Below are positions 1-8,954 of a stretch of 64,000 bases of DNA, piece by piece. Position 1 is the stretch's first letter; every line of letters starts with the position of its first letter. Under the pieces are notes generated by a model, which worked only from the letters and a program-made list of their open reading frames with translations, was not told the origin of the DNA and did not search any database. The stretch covers positions 744,001 to 808,000 of the forward strand of contig NZ_FMTL01000001.1 in NCBI RefSeq assembly GCF_900099645.1, written 5' to 3'. The DNA comes from Pseudomonas peli. GTDB taxonomy: Bacteria; Pseudomonadota; Gammaproteobacteria; Pseudomonadales; Pseudomonadaceae. Position numbers and translations under genes: made by a program.

Positions 1-1
1 T

Positions 2-427
2 TCGATGAATGTCTATGTGCAGGGCTTTGCGCGGTTGATCTGGAGCCTGGCCGATGAAGGCAAATTGCCGCGCCCGCTGGCCCAACGCAACCATCACGGT
101 GTGCCGGCTCGCGCCTTGTTGCTGGTGGTGATTATCTGCGCCCTGTGCGCTAGTTTGGCAGCGGTGATGCAACTGTCGGTGGACCAACTCATCCGCTATG
201 CCAATGGCAACTTTGTGCTGATTTATCTGTTCAGCATGGCCGCTGGTTGGGTGCTGTTAAAAGGACTGTGGCGTTGGGTAGCGGCGTTTAGCGCGTTGCT
301 CTGTGCCCTGGTGATGATCGCCCTGGGTAACGACGCCTGGTATGCCATGGGCCTGCTGCTGGCCTTGGCGGCGCTGGACTCTATTCGCAGCCGTCGTGCA
401 CCGACGTCACCCTCTTCGGCGCATTAA
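2..427 (+). CDS. APC-type amino-acid permease, C-terminal part (YjeH-like)
   Basis: The reading frame is open from base 2, so this is the tail of a gene beginning outside the window; about 141 residues are visible. It contains a short cytoplasmic stretch with a basic ARLIWSLADEGKLPRPLAQ segment, typical of APC-superfamily permeases between helices 8 and 9, followed by about four hydrophobic helices. The closest family I recognise is YjeH, an inner-membrane exporter of methionine and branched-chain amino acids. The C terminus is short and polar. A strong hairpin terminator follows. The family call is fairly safe; the substrate is inference. Confidence 0.7.
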   Translation, partial: SMNVYVQGFARLIWSLADEGKLPRPLAQRNHHGVPARALLLVVIICALCASLAAVMQLSVDQLIRYANGNFVLIYLFSMAAGWVLLKGLWRWVAAFSALLCALVMIALGNDAWYAMGLLLALAALDSIRSRRAPTSPSSAH

Positions 428-442
428 CTGCAGGCAAAAAAC

Positions 443-474
443 CTGGCGCCCCAACCACGGGCGCCAGTTTTTTT
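443..474 (+). terminator. Rho-independent terminator after the permease
   Basis: Arms CTGGCGCCC (443-451) and GGGCGCCAG (459-467) are perfectly complementary around a 7-nt loop and are followed by seven T residues. It ends the rightward permease transcript just before the stop codon of the convergent protease gene. An A-run precedes it, so it may also act on the opposite strand. Confidence 0.9.
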
Positions 475-477
475 CGG

Positions 478-2334
478 CTAGAGCCGGTTAAGGCTGATGT
501 TATCCAGGTACAGCGATTGGTCTGGGCGGGTACCAAGCACCAGCAGTTCCATGCGTCGATAAGCGCCGGCCGGCACCTGGAAGGTCTGCTGCAACTTGCT
601 CCAAACGCCGCCCTTGGTATTCACCACACCGAGTGACAGCGTACGAGCTTTGCCGGACGTGTCCTCAAGGTAGAGGTAGGCATAGGACAGCGCAGCGACG
701 CTGGCGGTGCGGCTCACCATCACGTCAGCACTAAAGCGATACGACAAACCTGGCTGCACCTTGCCCGCTAGCAACAGGCTAGCGCCAGTGCCATCGGCCT
801 TACGCGCATACACCTCCAGCGACTTGCCGGTCTTCGCCAGCGCGGTGAGCCGATTGCTGCCGTAGAAGCCAGTCCACTCCCCGATAGCGCTGTCGAACGT
901 CCAACTGAATGCCGCTGGCGTAACTGGCTTGACCGCGGTGGTGGGCGTCACTTCGCTGAGCTGAACTTCGTCCAGCAGCACACCCAAACGGTTGACGCTT
1001 AATAGACCCAGGTAGGTGTTACGAATGACGGTGGGGGGCGGCTGGTAGGTAAAGGTCATGTCGATGGGCGTGAACTCGCTGCTGGTCACCGACTTGATCA
1101 CGCCGTTGGCGCTGCTGTAGCTGATACCGGCGTTTTCCTCATGGACCATGCCCAGGTACACGTTGCCGCGCACGTTGGCGCCCTTGAGCATGACCTTGGC
1201 TTTCAACCGGTAGGTGGCGCCCACCTTGAGCGCGCCGACAGAGGTGGCGAGCATATCGTCGCGACCAGCCGGCAGGTCGAATTGCAACGCGTCGTCACGG
1301 CAGGTTTTACCGACGTTAAGTTGGCTCAGCTTGGCCACGTTAAGTAAGGTTTTCCAACCATCCAGGGTGCGGAACTCACCGTTGGTTACCAAGCTTGTGA
1401 GGGCGGGCTTGGCGCACCAGGCCGTTACCGGCGGTGCTACGGGCGGGGCCGGTGTGGTGGGTGCAGTGGGCGTGGTCGGCGTAGTAGGTTTGGTCGGCGT
1501 GCTGGTGGGGTTGACCGTTTCGGGCACTTTTGTCGGACGCAGTGCGGCGATGTGTGCGGCCATGTCATTTAGCGCGCGAGCGGAGTCAGCATAGCTGGCA
1601 CGGCCACACGCCTGGTTGGCACAGGTACTGTCAGCCAGCGCTGGGGTGGAAAACAACGGCGCCTGCACCGACGCATTAAACGCCTGCGGGTAGGCCATGA
1701 TGGTCGCGAAACGACCCTGTACGCCATAACCGCGGCCCCACTCATAGGTGCCTTGGTGAATGCCACGGGCCAGGTAGGTGTAGTAACCCTCGGTCTGGTC
1801 TTGCTCGTAGGAGTGACGCAGCCCAAGGTTGTGGCCAATCTCGTGAGCCATGGTGCTCAGGCTGCAATCCACGCCGGTGATGCCGTAGGCACTGGCCCAG
1901 GCGCCATTCTGGAACGTGCCGCTGTTCTTCGGGCCGGAGAGCACGTAACCAATGCCGCACACCCCATAGCCCTGGCCCACTTGGGTACGGCTGATCAGTT
2001 GCACCACGTCAGCGCCGTAGGTTTCACGCAGTTGTTGTACCCGCGGGTCGGCGGCGAACGCAGACAAATCTTTGCCAGATATGGTCGGGTAGCTGGCCCA
2101 GTTCAGCAGTTGCCGGTTGACCAAGCGCAGACGCAGGTTGACGTTACTTTTCTTGAACGCGTTGTTGGCAAATTCGATGTAGCTGGCGATGCGTGCGTAA
2201 ATGTCACGCCCATTAGGCAGGGCTTGCGCCTCTTTGGTGTAGAGCACCAGCAGATCGACGGTGCGCGGTTCGGTGGCAGCTTGAGTCAACGGGGCCAGCA
2301 AGAGCATGGCCAGGCAGACGAATAATTTTTTCAT
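478..2334 (-). CDS. Secreted metzincin metalloprotease (M72/reprolysin-like) with C-terminal jelly-roll modules
   Basis: Predicted 618-residue zinc endopeptidase secreted through Sec. Residues 1-19 form a signal peptide ending in TQA. The metzincin site HEIGHNLGLRH is at about residues 164-174 and a Met-turn IMAYP follows near 212-216, the pattern of peptidyl-Asp metallopeptidases (M72) and reprolysins. A Pro/Thr linker near 268-300 leads to two modules of about 150 residues that look like carbohydrate-binding (CBM4/9-type) jelly rolls. The catalytic domain starts almost directly after the signal peptide, so no propeptide is visible in this chain. The gene 20 bp upstream, on the same strand, may supply it. 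Substrate is unknown. Confidence 0.85.
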   Translation of the reverse strand: MKKLFVCLAMLLLAPLTQAATEPRTVDLLVLYTKEAQALPNGRDIYARIASYIEFANNAFKKSNVNLRLRLVNRQLLNWASYPTISGKDLSAFAADPRVQQLRETYGADVVQLISRTQVGQGYGVCGIGYVLSGPKNSGTFQNGAWASAYGITGVDCSLSTMAHEIGHNLGLRHSYEQDQTEGYYTYLARGIHQGTYEWGRGYGVQGRFATIMAYPQAFNASVQAPLFSTPALADSTCANQACGRASYADSARALNDMAAHIAALRPTKVPETVNPTSTPTKPTTPTTPTAPTTPAPPVAPPVTAWCAKPALTSLVTNGEFRTLDGWKTLLNVAKLSQLNVGKTCRDDALQFDLPAGRDDMLATSVGALKVGATYRLKAKVMLKGANVRGNVYLGMVHEENAGISYSSANGVIKSVTSSEFTPIDMTFTYQPPPTVIRNTYLGLLSVNRLGVLLDEVQLSEVTPTTAVKPVTPAAFSWTFDSAIGEWTGFYGSNRLTALAKTGKSLEVYARKADGTGASLLLAGKVQPGLSYRFSADVMVSRTASVAALSYAYLYLEDTSGKARTLSLGVVNTKGGVWSKLQQTFQVPAGAYRRMELLVLGTRPDQSLYLDNISLNRL

Positions 2335-2354
2335 GATGTCTAATCCTGTAGCAC

Positions 2355-3047
2355 TCAGCCGCGGGTTGGCGGTGGGAGTGGCTGCAACGGCGTGGATTCA
2401 GGGGTCACGAGGGCGTCCGGGGTGGCACGCAGCAGCAGCTCGTTCTGGTCGGTAATCAGCGTGCTGCCGGTGGCGTTGTCCACCACAAACGACAGGGTCT
2501 TATCGCTGGTCGCCAGGGTGATGTGGGTCTCCAGTTGCCCGCGCACGACGGTCAGCGAGTCTTCCGGCTGCCCCCCTTGCACCGACCCGCTCCAAACGGC
2601 GACACCGGTGTTGTGGGTCTCGTCCAGCGTGGCGCGTAGCGGTTCTTTGCGCCCCGGCACGGCCAGCTGCAGGGTTTTGCCCACGGCCAGGGTGCCAAGG
2701 GCAGAAACCGGTATGTTGGTGCGGTAGAGGGTCATTTCGTCTTGCTGCTCAGGCACCAACGAACGGCTGTCCCAGAGCTCAATCACGTTGTCAGTCGGGG
2801 CAGCCGTTTGTACCGTGACATCTTTAACTGGCGTACTCGCAACCACGCCCGCAGCAGCAACCGACGGCGAACTGAACGGCCTGAACGGCAGCAAACCGGT
2901 GGACGGCGCCGCAGCAGCCAAGGCAGAAGGCAACGGGGCAGAAGGCGTAACAGCGACGTTGGCCGTTGAAGGCTCGTGCAGTAAAAATGCAAGCGTGGCA
3001 CCTGAGGCAAGCAGGGCTACTGCAACATAAAGCAGGGTTCGGGGCAT
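2355..3047 (-). CDS. Membrane-anchored pro-domain-like protein paired with the metalloprotease
   Basis: A protein of about 230 residues with an N-terminal hydrophobic segment (about residues 5-21) that acts as anchor or uncleaved signal, a Pro/Ala-rich low-complexity stretch to about residue 75, then a beta-rich domain of about 130 residues (VIELWDSRSL...LLLRATP). The ATG at 3047 is preferred because AGGAAGG lies 6 nt upstream; an upstream TTG at 3068 lacks one. It precedes the metzincin by 20 bp in an evident operon. The domain resembles the N-terminal pro-region that M72-type proteases usually carry in the same chain, so a role as separate chaperone or inhibitor is inferred. I know no named family. 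Confidence 0.6.
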   Translation of the reverse strand: MPRTLLYVAVALLASGATLAFLLHEPSTANVAVTPSAPLPSALAAAAPSTGLLPFRPFSSPSVAAAGVVASTPVKDVTVQTAAPTDNVIELWDSRSLVPEQQDEMTLYRTNIPVSALGTLAVGKTLQLAVPGRKEPLRATLDETHNTGVAVWSGSVQGGQPEDSLTVVRGQLETHITLATSDKTLSFVVDNATGSTLITDQNELLLRATPDALVTPESTPLQPLPPPTRG

Positions 3048-3405
3048 AGGCCACCTTCCTACGTTCAACCCGCAACAGCCGGGTTAGAGCGAAACCACGG
3101 AAGAGCATCCCTGACAGACCGCGGAACAGGTTAAACCGTCGTGGAGCTACGGCCGGTTGCTGTTCGTTTTATTGACGTCAAAATATTGATATCACAGTGC
3201 CATCACTGCCCACAAAGACGAATTCGCTATAGAGAAACCCTGAAAAACGCATTCCAGAAGCTTATAAAGCTGCCTGACGCTTCGTTTGCGCTCTAAATCG
3301 AGCGCCAGGCAAAGCCCCGCACGACGCACGTGTACAAAGGCAACAGGCGAAAAAGACGCCGGACGGTTAACCTTTACGCACTCAGAGCAAGGCCAAGGAA
3401 CTGCA
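3048..3405. other. Divergent intergenic region, no gene seen
   Basis: These 358 bases separate the leftward protease operon from the rightward TAXI gene and must hold both promoters. The middle (about 3165-3260) is AT-richer than its surroundings. I see no convincing operator, RNA gene or coding frame; an apparent frame extending upstream of the TAXI ATG lacks a ribosome binding site. Confidence 0.5.
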
Positions 3406-4740
3406 ATGCGAAGAATCCTGCGCGACCTAAAGATTATGTTGTTGACCAACCTGTGGATCGTGCCCGTAGTGGCCGCCTTGGTCGGTGCCCTCTTCTACTT
3501 TGTCGCCCCACCACCGCCCATGCATGCCCGCATGGCGACCGGCGCGGTGGGCGGTGGCTACCATGCATTTGGCGAGCGGCTGCGGGACGAACTGGCGCTG
3601 CAGGGTTTCAGCCTGGAACTGGTGGAGAGCGCGGGCTCTGCAGACAATCTGGGCAAACTGGGTCGCGGCGACGTGGAACTGGCCATGGTCCAGAGCGGCC
3701 AGGAGCTGACCCTTAGCGACGAGGCGCGCAGCACCCTCAATGGCCTGGGTGTTATGTACCGCGAACCGCTGTGGCTGTTTCTCGGTGACACGGTCAAATT
3801 CGAACGCCTGAGCGATCTGATCAAGCTGCGCCTGGCCATCGGCTCCGCCAACAGTGGTACCCAGGCAGTAACCGCGGCACTTTTTTCCGCCAACCGCATC
3901 GAGCCGCCACAGTACCCACAGCGCTGGCAACAAATGGGCGGCAGCAAGGCCGCTGATGCGCTGATAGCGGGCGAGCTGGACGCGGCCTTCTTCGTGGGCC
4001 CCGCCGAAAATGCATTGATCCAGCGCCTGGCTGCGGAGCCCAAAGTACGCCTGGTCAGCTTGCGCCGCACCGAAGCCTACCTCGCACGCCTGCCCTACTT
4101 GAGTCAGTTGCAGGTGGGCGAAGGCATGCTCGATATGCAGCACAACACGCCAGACCGTGACATCGTCACCCTCGGCCCGGTTGCCACGCTGGTCGCCGGC
4201 GAGGAATTCCACCCGTCACTCACCCCGCTGATCCTCGAAGCGGCGAAAACCGTGCTGAAGAATGGCAGCCTGCTCGACCCAGCCGGCAGCTATCCAGCCA
4301 AGCCGCCGCTGTCACTCAATACCCTTAACGAAGCCGAGTACTACTACGACAAGGGTCTGCCCATCCTGCAGCGCTATCTGCCGTTCCGTATTGCCTCCCT
4401 GGCTGACCGCTACATCATCCTGGCTATTCCACTGTTGGTGCTGTTGTTCCCGCTGTTCAAGGCCATCGGCCCGATCTACCAGTGGCGCATCCGCGCGCGC
4501 ATCTACCGTTGGTACAAACACCTGCGTGAGATCGACCAGCAGCTCTACAAAGGCAAACTGCCCAGCGACCTGGATGCTGAGATCCTCCGCTTGGAACGCC
4601 TGGAGGATGAGTTGGCGCGGATTGAAGTACCGCTGTCCTACTCCAGCGAGCTGTACCAGTTGCATATGCACCTGCGCTACATGATCGAACGCCTGAATGC
4701 ACTGCAGCAGCGCACGACTGCCAAGCAGCTGGTCGGGTAA
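3406..4740 (+). CDS. TAXI-family TRAP-type solute-binding protein, membrane anchored
   Basis: A 444-residue protein. The ATG at 3406 is chosen because AAGGA lies 6 nt upstream and it gives a sensible N terminus. Residues about 12-33 form a membrane anchor, followed by the TAXI ligand-binding fold (ATGAVGGGYHAFGERL near residue 44, then the two-lobe domain to about 320). A second membrane helix near 335-355 precedes a basic, coiled-coil-like cytoplasmic tail of about 80 residues. TAXI proteins normally deliver glutamate or other organic acids to a TRAP membrane subunit, but no such subunit is encoded nearby. With two anchors it may act as a sensor-like or orphan binding protein. yejK follows after 36 bp. 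Confidence 0.75.
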   Translation: MRRILRDLKIMLLTNLWIVPVVAALVGALFYFVAPPPPMHARMATGAVGGGYHAFGERLRDELALQGFSLELVESAGSADNLGKLGRGDVELAMVQSGQELTLSDEARSTLNGLGVMYREPLWLFLGDTVKFERLSDLIKLRLAIGSANSGTQAVTAALFSANRIEPPQYPQRWQQMGGSKAADALIAGELDAAFFVGPAENALIQRLAAEPKVRLVSLRRTEAYLARLPYLSQLQVGEGMLDMQHNTPDRDIVTLGPVATLVAGEEFHPSLTPLILEAAKTVLKNGSLLDPAGSYPAKPPLSLNTLNEAEYYYDKGLPILQRYLPFRIASLADRYIILAIPLLVLLFPLFKAIGPIYQWRIRARIYRWYKHLREIDQQLYKGKLPSDLDAEILRLERLEDELARIEVPLSYSSELYQLHMHLRYMIERLNALQQRTTAKQLVG

Positions 4741-4776
4741 GATGCGCGCTTTCCGTTTACGCACCACGAGGCCGCT

Positions 4777-5784
4777 ATGCCGATCCGCCACTGCATCGTT
4801 CACCTGATCGACAAAAAGCCTGATGGCACCCCCGCCGTGCTGCATGCTCGCGACACCGAGCTGGCCGCCTCGCAAGCCATTGAAAATATGCTCGCCGACC
4901 TCAACGAGAGCTATAACGCCAAGCAAGGCAAGGCCTGGGGTTTTTTCCACGAGGAGTCCGGTGCCTATCCGTTCAGCGGCTGGTTGAAGCACTACCTCGA
5001 CGAAGGTCAGGACTTTGCCGCATTCAGCCGTCAGGCGGTCGAGCAGCTGCAGAAGCTAATGGAAGAATCGAACCTGTCCACCGGCGGCCATGTGCTGTTC
5101 GCTCATTATCAGCAAGGCATGACCGACTACCTGTCGATCGCCCTGCTGCACCACAGTGAAGGCGTGGCGGTGAACGAGGCGTTGGACGTGACCGCCGCCA
5201 AGCACCTGGACCTGAGCCAGCTGCACCTGGCGGCGCGCATCAACATCTCCGAGTGGCGCAACAACGCCAACTCCAAGCAATACATCTCCTTTATCAAGGG
5301 CAAGAACGGCAAGAAGGTCTCGGAGTACTTCCGCGACTTTATCGGCTGCCAGGAAGGTGTCGACGGGCCAGGCGAAACGCGCACCCTACTGAAAGCCTTC
5401 AGTGACTTCGTGGAAAGTGAAGACCTGCCGGAAGAACAGGCCCGTGAGAAGACCAAGACCTTGGTCAGCTATGCGGCGAACCAGGCCAAACAAGGCGAGC
5501 CCATCACCCTCGATGAGCTATCCGGACTGATCGACGAAGAACGGCCCAAGGCCTTCTTTGAGCATATCCGCAACAAGGATTACGGCATGGCCCCGGAATT
5601 TCCGGCGGACAAACGCACCCTCAGCCAGTTCCAGCGCTTTACCGGGCGCGCCGAAGGCCTGTCGATCAGCTTTGAAGCCCACCTGCTCGGCTCGAAGATC
5701 GAGTACGACGAAAGCACTGACACCCTGGTGATCCGTAACCTGCCGACGCAGCTGACCGATCAGCTCAAGCGCCGCAAAAACTAA
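4777..5784 (+). CDS. yejK: Nucleoid-associated protein YejK (NdpA)
   Basis: 335 residues, the normal length for the YejK/NdpA family. The family-typical start [13 protein letters not shown], the [12 protein letters not shown] segment and the central [19 protein letters not shown]...FRDFIGC block are all present, and the charged C terminus ends at KRRKN. The protein binds the nucleoid; its precise biochemical role is poorly defined. It lies in a rightward run with the TAXI gene upstream and a PPK2 kinase 2 bp downstream, so co-transcription is likely. Confidence in the family is high. Confidence 0.92.
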   Translation: MPIRHCIVHLIDKKPDGTPAVLHARDTELAASQAIENMLADLNESYNAKQGKAWGFFHEESGAYPFSGWLKHYLDEGQDFAAFSRQAVEQLQKLMEESNLSTGGHVLFAHYQQGMTDYLSIALLHHSEGVAVNEALDVTAAKHLDLSQLHLAARINISEWRNNANSKQYISFIKGKNGKKVSEYFRDFIGCQEGVDGPGETRTLLKAFSDFVESEDLPEEQAREKTKTLVSYAANQAKQGEPITLDELSGLIDEERPKAFFEHIRNKDYGMAPEFPADKRTLSQFQRFTGRAEGLSISFEAHLLGSKIEYDESTDTLVIRNLPTQLTDQLKRRKN

Positions 5785-5786
5785 GC

Positions 5787-6605
5787 ATGAGCCGCCTGCC
5801 GGATAGCCTGCTGGATGCCTGCCGCTGTGACCCGGCAGCACCCTTTGCTCAGGATCCGGCGCGCGACTTCGGCCTGAACAAGCAGGCGGCGCAGCTAGCC
5901 CTGGCTGAACTGCGCCCCTGGCTCAATCAGCAACAGCGCATGCTCTGGGCCAACCGGCGTAATGCCCTGCTGCTGATCCTGCAAGGCACCGATTGCTCCG
6001 GTAAGGATGGCGTGATTCGCCGGGTGATCAGCAGCTTCGATCCCCAGGGTCTGCGCATCCACAGTTTTCAGAAACCCGATGCCTGCGAACAGCGCCATGA
6101 CTTTCTCTGGCGCTATCAACGGCGTTTGCCGGGGCTGGGCCTGCTCGGGGTATTCAACCGCAGTTACTACGAAGGGCTGATCAGCGATCCGCTGGATGGC
6201 CTGTGCAGCGCCGCCGAACTCCCCGCGCGCCAACTGGCGATTCACGCCTTCGAGGCGCAGCTGATCAGCCAGTCGATTCAACCGCTGAAATGCTTTTTGC
6301 AGCTATCCAGAGATGAACAAAAGCACCGCCTGCAAGAGCGCCTGGAAAAACCTCATAAACGCTGGAAACTGCACAGCAGCGACCTGCAGTCCTACCGCGA
6401 ATTTGACCTGCGCCAACAGCGCTGGGCCGAACAGCTAACGGTCAGTCAAAGCGACGCCGCGCCTTGGTATGTAATTCCGGCGGATCATCGCTGGCTGCGC
6501 GACTGGCTGGTGGCAAGCCTGCTGGCCCGCGAGCTGGAGCGGCTAAAACTGGATTGGCCGGATACCCCGCCGCCGTTCAGTCTGGAAGACTTGCAGCGCA
6601 GCTAG
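5787..6605 (+). CDS. Polyphosphate kinase 2 family protein
   Basis: 272 residues with the PPK2 P-loop GTDCSGKDG at residues 67-75, the HSFQKPDACEQRHDFLWRY segment and the Walker-B-region motif GVFNRSYYEGL. Members transfer phosphate between polyphosphate and nucleotides, making NDP or NTP at the expense of polyP. The length fits a single-domain class I- or III-like enzyme rather than the tandem class II form. Nucleotide preference cannot be read from sequence. The start is 2 bp after the yejK stop, implying translational coupling. Confidence 0.9.
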   Translation: MSRLPDSLLDACRCDPAAPFAQDPARDFGLNKQAAQLALAELRPWLNQQQRMLWANRRNALLLILQGTDCSGKDGVIRRVISSFDPQGLRIHSFQKPDACEQRHDFLWRYQRRLPGLGLLGVFNRSYYEGLISDPLDGLCSAAELPARQLAIHAFEAQLISQSIQPLKCFLQLSRDEQKHRLQERLEKPHKRWKLHSSDLQSYREFDLRQQRWAEQLTVSQSDAAPWYVIPADHRWLRDWLVASLLARELERLKLDWPDTPPPFSLEDLQRS

Positions 6606-6652
6606 CACAAGCTTCACCAGATCATCGACACAAGCAGGCAAAGGAACGCCCC

Positions 6653-6970
6653 ATGAAGAAAGTCATTCTGCTGCTTAGCGCCCTGGCGCTCTTCCAACAC
6701 TGGGACACGGTGCAACGCTGGTTTCAACCGCCGCTGGCTGATCGGCCGGGCGAGGTGGTGTTGTATGCCACGCAATGGTGCGGCTACTGCGCGAAAACCC
6801 GCGAGCAACTGGCACAGGATCAGATTGCCTACCGGGAAATTGATATCGAGAAAGACCCCGCCGGCCAGGCGACCTTCAAGGCTTTGGGTGGGCGCGGCGT
6901 GCCCTTGCTGGATATCAAGGGCACGCTGATTCACGGTTACGATCCGCAGGCGATGCGCGCTGCCTACTGA
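6653..6970 (+). CDS. Small glutaredoxin/thioredoxin-fold protein, membrane-targeted
   Basis: 105 residues. The ATG at 6653 follows AAGGA at a workable distance and yields an N-terminal hydrophobic segment (MKKVILLLSALALF), either an anchor or a weak signal. The redox motif CGYC is at residues 43-46 in a VVLYATQWCGYC context, and the cis-Pro GVPLLDIKG comes near 83-90, both standard for glutaredoxins. Last gene of the rightward run beginning with the TAXI gene. A longer frame opening inside the PPK2 gene (from 6464) is not credible as the protein. Confidence 0.82.
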   Translation: MKKVILLLSALALFQHWDTVQRWFQPPLADRPGEVVLYATQWCGYCAKTREQLAQDQIAYREIDIEKDPAGQATFKALGGRGVPLLDIKGTLIHGYDPQAMRAAY

Positions 6971-7003
6971 AAAGCCAGCGCGCAGTAGGTCGTAACCTGG
7001 TGC

Positions 7004-7939
7004 TTACAGCGCCTTGATGGCAAAACCGAGTCGCGGGAAGTGCACATGCACCGTCCCCGCACGCGGATCTTCACGACGAAGGATAAGCTCTTCGCTGCCG
7101 CTGAACACCAGTTCACCCTCAACCGCATCCACACCGTAATCAATGGCAGAAATCGCCACCTGCTGACCAATAGCAAAACCGTTGGGATCAGCCAACGCGG
7201 CCGCCGGCAGAGCCGCTGGAGTGGCTTCACGGGCCACCTCGATGGCATCTGCAGCGCTCATTTCACTGAATGAGCCGTGACCGAAGTCCAACACCCGCGC
7301 CAACCAGGCCGCCACATCCGGGTAGGCATCAACCAGCGGCGCTGTCACCGGGGTGCCGCGCAGGAACCACAACGGGTGAGCCATGGCGATGTCGGCCAGC
7401 GACGGCTCGCCAAACAGGAAATCACCCGGCTCACGGGCCAGCTGTTGCTGCAGGCGCGTCATCAGCGTGGGCCACTGATGCTTGGCCACTTCAAGCGGGA
7501 TGCGTGTCGCAAGGCCGCCGTTGAACAGCGTCGAGCGGTCAGCGATAAAGGTCTTGAGAAACTCTGGCGGTAGTTTGCCGAAACGCGCCGCGATGGATTC
7601 CGGCTGGAACACCAAGCTCACCGCATGCAGGAAGACCTGGGAGTCGGCCCACTGGGCGAAGCAGGCAACGTTAAATTCCTGGCCCTCGGGGAACAGCGCA
7701 GGGGTGGCTTTTTCGGCTTCCAGGCGACGGGCGATCAGCGCGGTATCGCAGTAGATATCCGCGCCCACCTGCAACACTGGCGTCTTGCGGTAGCCGCCAG
7801 TCAGGGCCGTCAAATCCGGCTTGGGCATGATCGGCGGGATCATCACCGAGCGCCAGGACAGCTGCTTGAAACCGAGCATCAGCCGCGCCTTCTCGGCAAA
7901 GGGCGAGGTCGGGTAATGGTGCAGGATCAACTCGTGCAT
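7004..7939 (-). CDS. Glutathione S-transferase family protein
   Basis: 311 residues, longer than a classical GST (about 200-220). An N-terminal thioredoxin-like domain (HELILHHYPTSPFAEKARLML) holds Ser12 in the catalytic position and a GGYRKTPVLQVGADIYCDT glutathione-binding segment; the C-terminal all-helical domain follows. An additional C-terminal region of about 70 residues (from about 245) contains beta-rich sequence seen in a proteobacterial GST subgroup. GGAG lies 7 nt before the ATG. Substrate unknown. It is convergent with the glutaredoxin-like gene. Confidence 0.88.
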   Translation of the reverse strand: MHELILHHYPTSPFAEKARLMLGFKQLSWRSVMIPPIMPKPDLTALTGGYRKTPVLQVGADIYCDTALIARRLEAEKATPALFPEGQEFNVACFAQWADSQVFLHAVSLVFQPESIAARFGKLPPEFLKTFIADRSTLFNGGLATRIPLEVAKHQWPTLMTRLQQQLAREPGDFLFGEPSLADIAMAHPLWFLRGTPVTAPLVDAYPDVAAWLARVLDFGHGSFSEMSAADAIEVAREATPAALPAAALADPNGFAIGQQVAISAIDYGVDAVEGELVFSGSEELILRREDPRAGTVHVHFPRLGFAIKAL

Positions 7940-8005
7940 GGCAGGCTCCGCAAGGGGTCAGGTAAACCAGCAGCTTAACCGCGCAAGCCGAAGCAGCCTA
8001 CCCGC

Positions 8006-8326
8006 TTAGCCTGATGGTGCGTTATCAGCTACGGCGATAACAGGCACGGCGGCCACCAGGGTTTCCTTGGCCAACTTGCTCATGGCCTTGATCGCCCGTT
8101 CACGGCGTAATGCATCACCTTTGCCGGCGCACGGCTCGATATACACCAGTGCCTGCGCCGGACTGGAGTGGAAGAAACGCGCACCTTTACCGCTTTGGTG
8201 CTTGGCAAAACGCTTGTGCGGATCGTCGCTGATGCCGCAGTACAGCGCACCATTGGCCGCACGCACCAGGTAGACAAACCAGGGCTTGGCGACGGCAGGA
8301 GTTTCCACAGAGATCACATCAGGCAT
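8006..8326 (-). CDS. GIY-YIG nuclease-fold protein (YhbQ-like)
   Basis: A 106-residue single-domain protein with the GIY-YIG signature [20 protein letters not shown] (about residues 16-35), followed by the conserved R, H and E positions in [17 protein letters not shown] and ALRRERAIK. Stand-alone members of this UPF0213/YhbQ group are widespread; their target is unclear. The ATG at 8326 gives the family-typical start; a frame extending to 8488 would run into the neighbouring SnoaL gene. 38 bp downstream of that gene on the same strand. Confidence 0.9.
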   Translation of the reverse strand: MPDVISVETPAVAKPWFVYLVRAANGALYCGISDDPHKRFAKHQSGKGARFFHSSPAQALVYIEPCAGKGDALRRERAIKAMSKLAKETLVAAVPVIAVADNAPSG

Positions 8327-8364
8327 CACGAAGATCGGCAGACAGGCAAAGAAGGTCGCTGAGC

Positions 8365-8835
8365 TTAACGGCTCTTCTGAAAAGCCGCTAAGCCTTTGGC
8401 TGCCTGCTGGCGAATGGCGTTCTGTACAAAGGGCGCCCAGCCCAACAGCAGGCCCTTGATACCCAGCGCCTGGCCGGCCCAGCGCCACAGATCGAAGTGA
8501 TCACGGTGCTCGACGATCTTGCCATCGCGAAAGCGGAAGTTGGCCTCGATATGGTTGACCACCTGATTACCGGTCTGGCTGAAGGTATAGGTCGCCACCC
8601 AGCGAGCCTTGCCGGAGTGCTCATCGGCGGTCACGCCATCAAAGGTCAGGGAAAAACCCTGGGCCTTGGCAGAGAGCATGCGCCACATATCGCCAGCAGA
8701 CGCACCACGTAAATCGGTAAAAACCGGGTCGCTGAACTGCACATCCTCGCTGTAACAGCTGGCCATGGTTTCGGCATCCAGCTGCTGGAAGGCTTGGTAG
8801 AAACGGGTGATCAGCTCGGCGTTGGGGTGGGTCAT
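8365..8835 (-). CDS. SnoaL-like / NTF2-fold protein
   Basis: 156 residues with the SnoaL/NTF2-like pattern [33 protein letters not shown] at the N terminus and [16 protein letters not shown] near residue 110, which forms the cone-shaped pocket. Such proteins are small-molecule binders or isomerase-like enzymes; no specific function is readable. Start at the ATG 8835 with GGAG about 9 nt upstream; an upstream frame extension to 8931 is not needed by the family. It is transcribed away from the adjacent AraC-type regulator, whose gene starts 119 bp away. Confidence 0.85.
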   Translation of the reverse strand: MTHPNAELITRFYQAFQQLDAETMASCYSEDVQFSDPVFTDLRGASAGDMWRMLSAKAQGFSLTFDGVTADEHSGKARWVATYTFSQTGNQVVNHIEANFRFRDGKIVEHRDHFDLWRWAGQALGIKGLLLGWAPFVQNAIRQQAAKGLAAFQKSR

Positions 8836-8954
8836 GGGGCGAACTCCGGTAGGGAACGTGCGAGCAGTATTGTCGTTAAATCGCCGCCGCGCGATTGGCG
8901 CAAAAGACATACTTGTGTCAATAATCGCCAAATTTCATCGCACCTGAGCACGTC

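Noticed and set aside
3286..3405. N-terminal extension of the TAXI protein
   Set aside because: The extension is basic and unlike the family, while the ATG at 3406 has a good AAGGA site.
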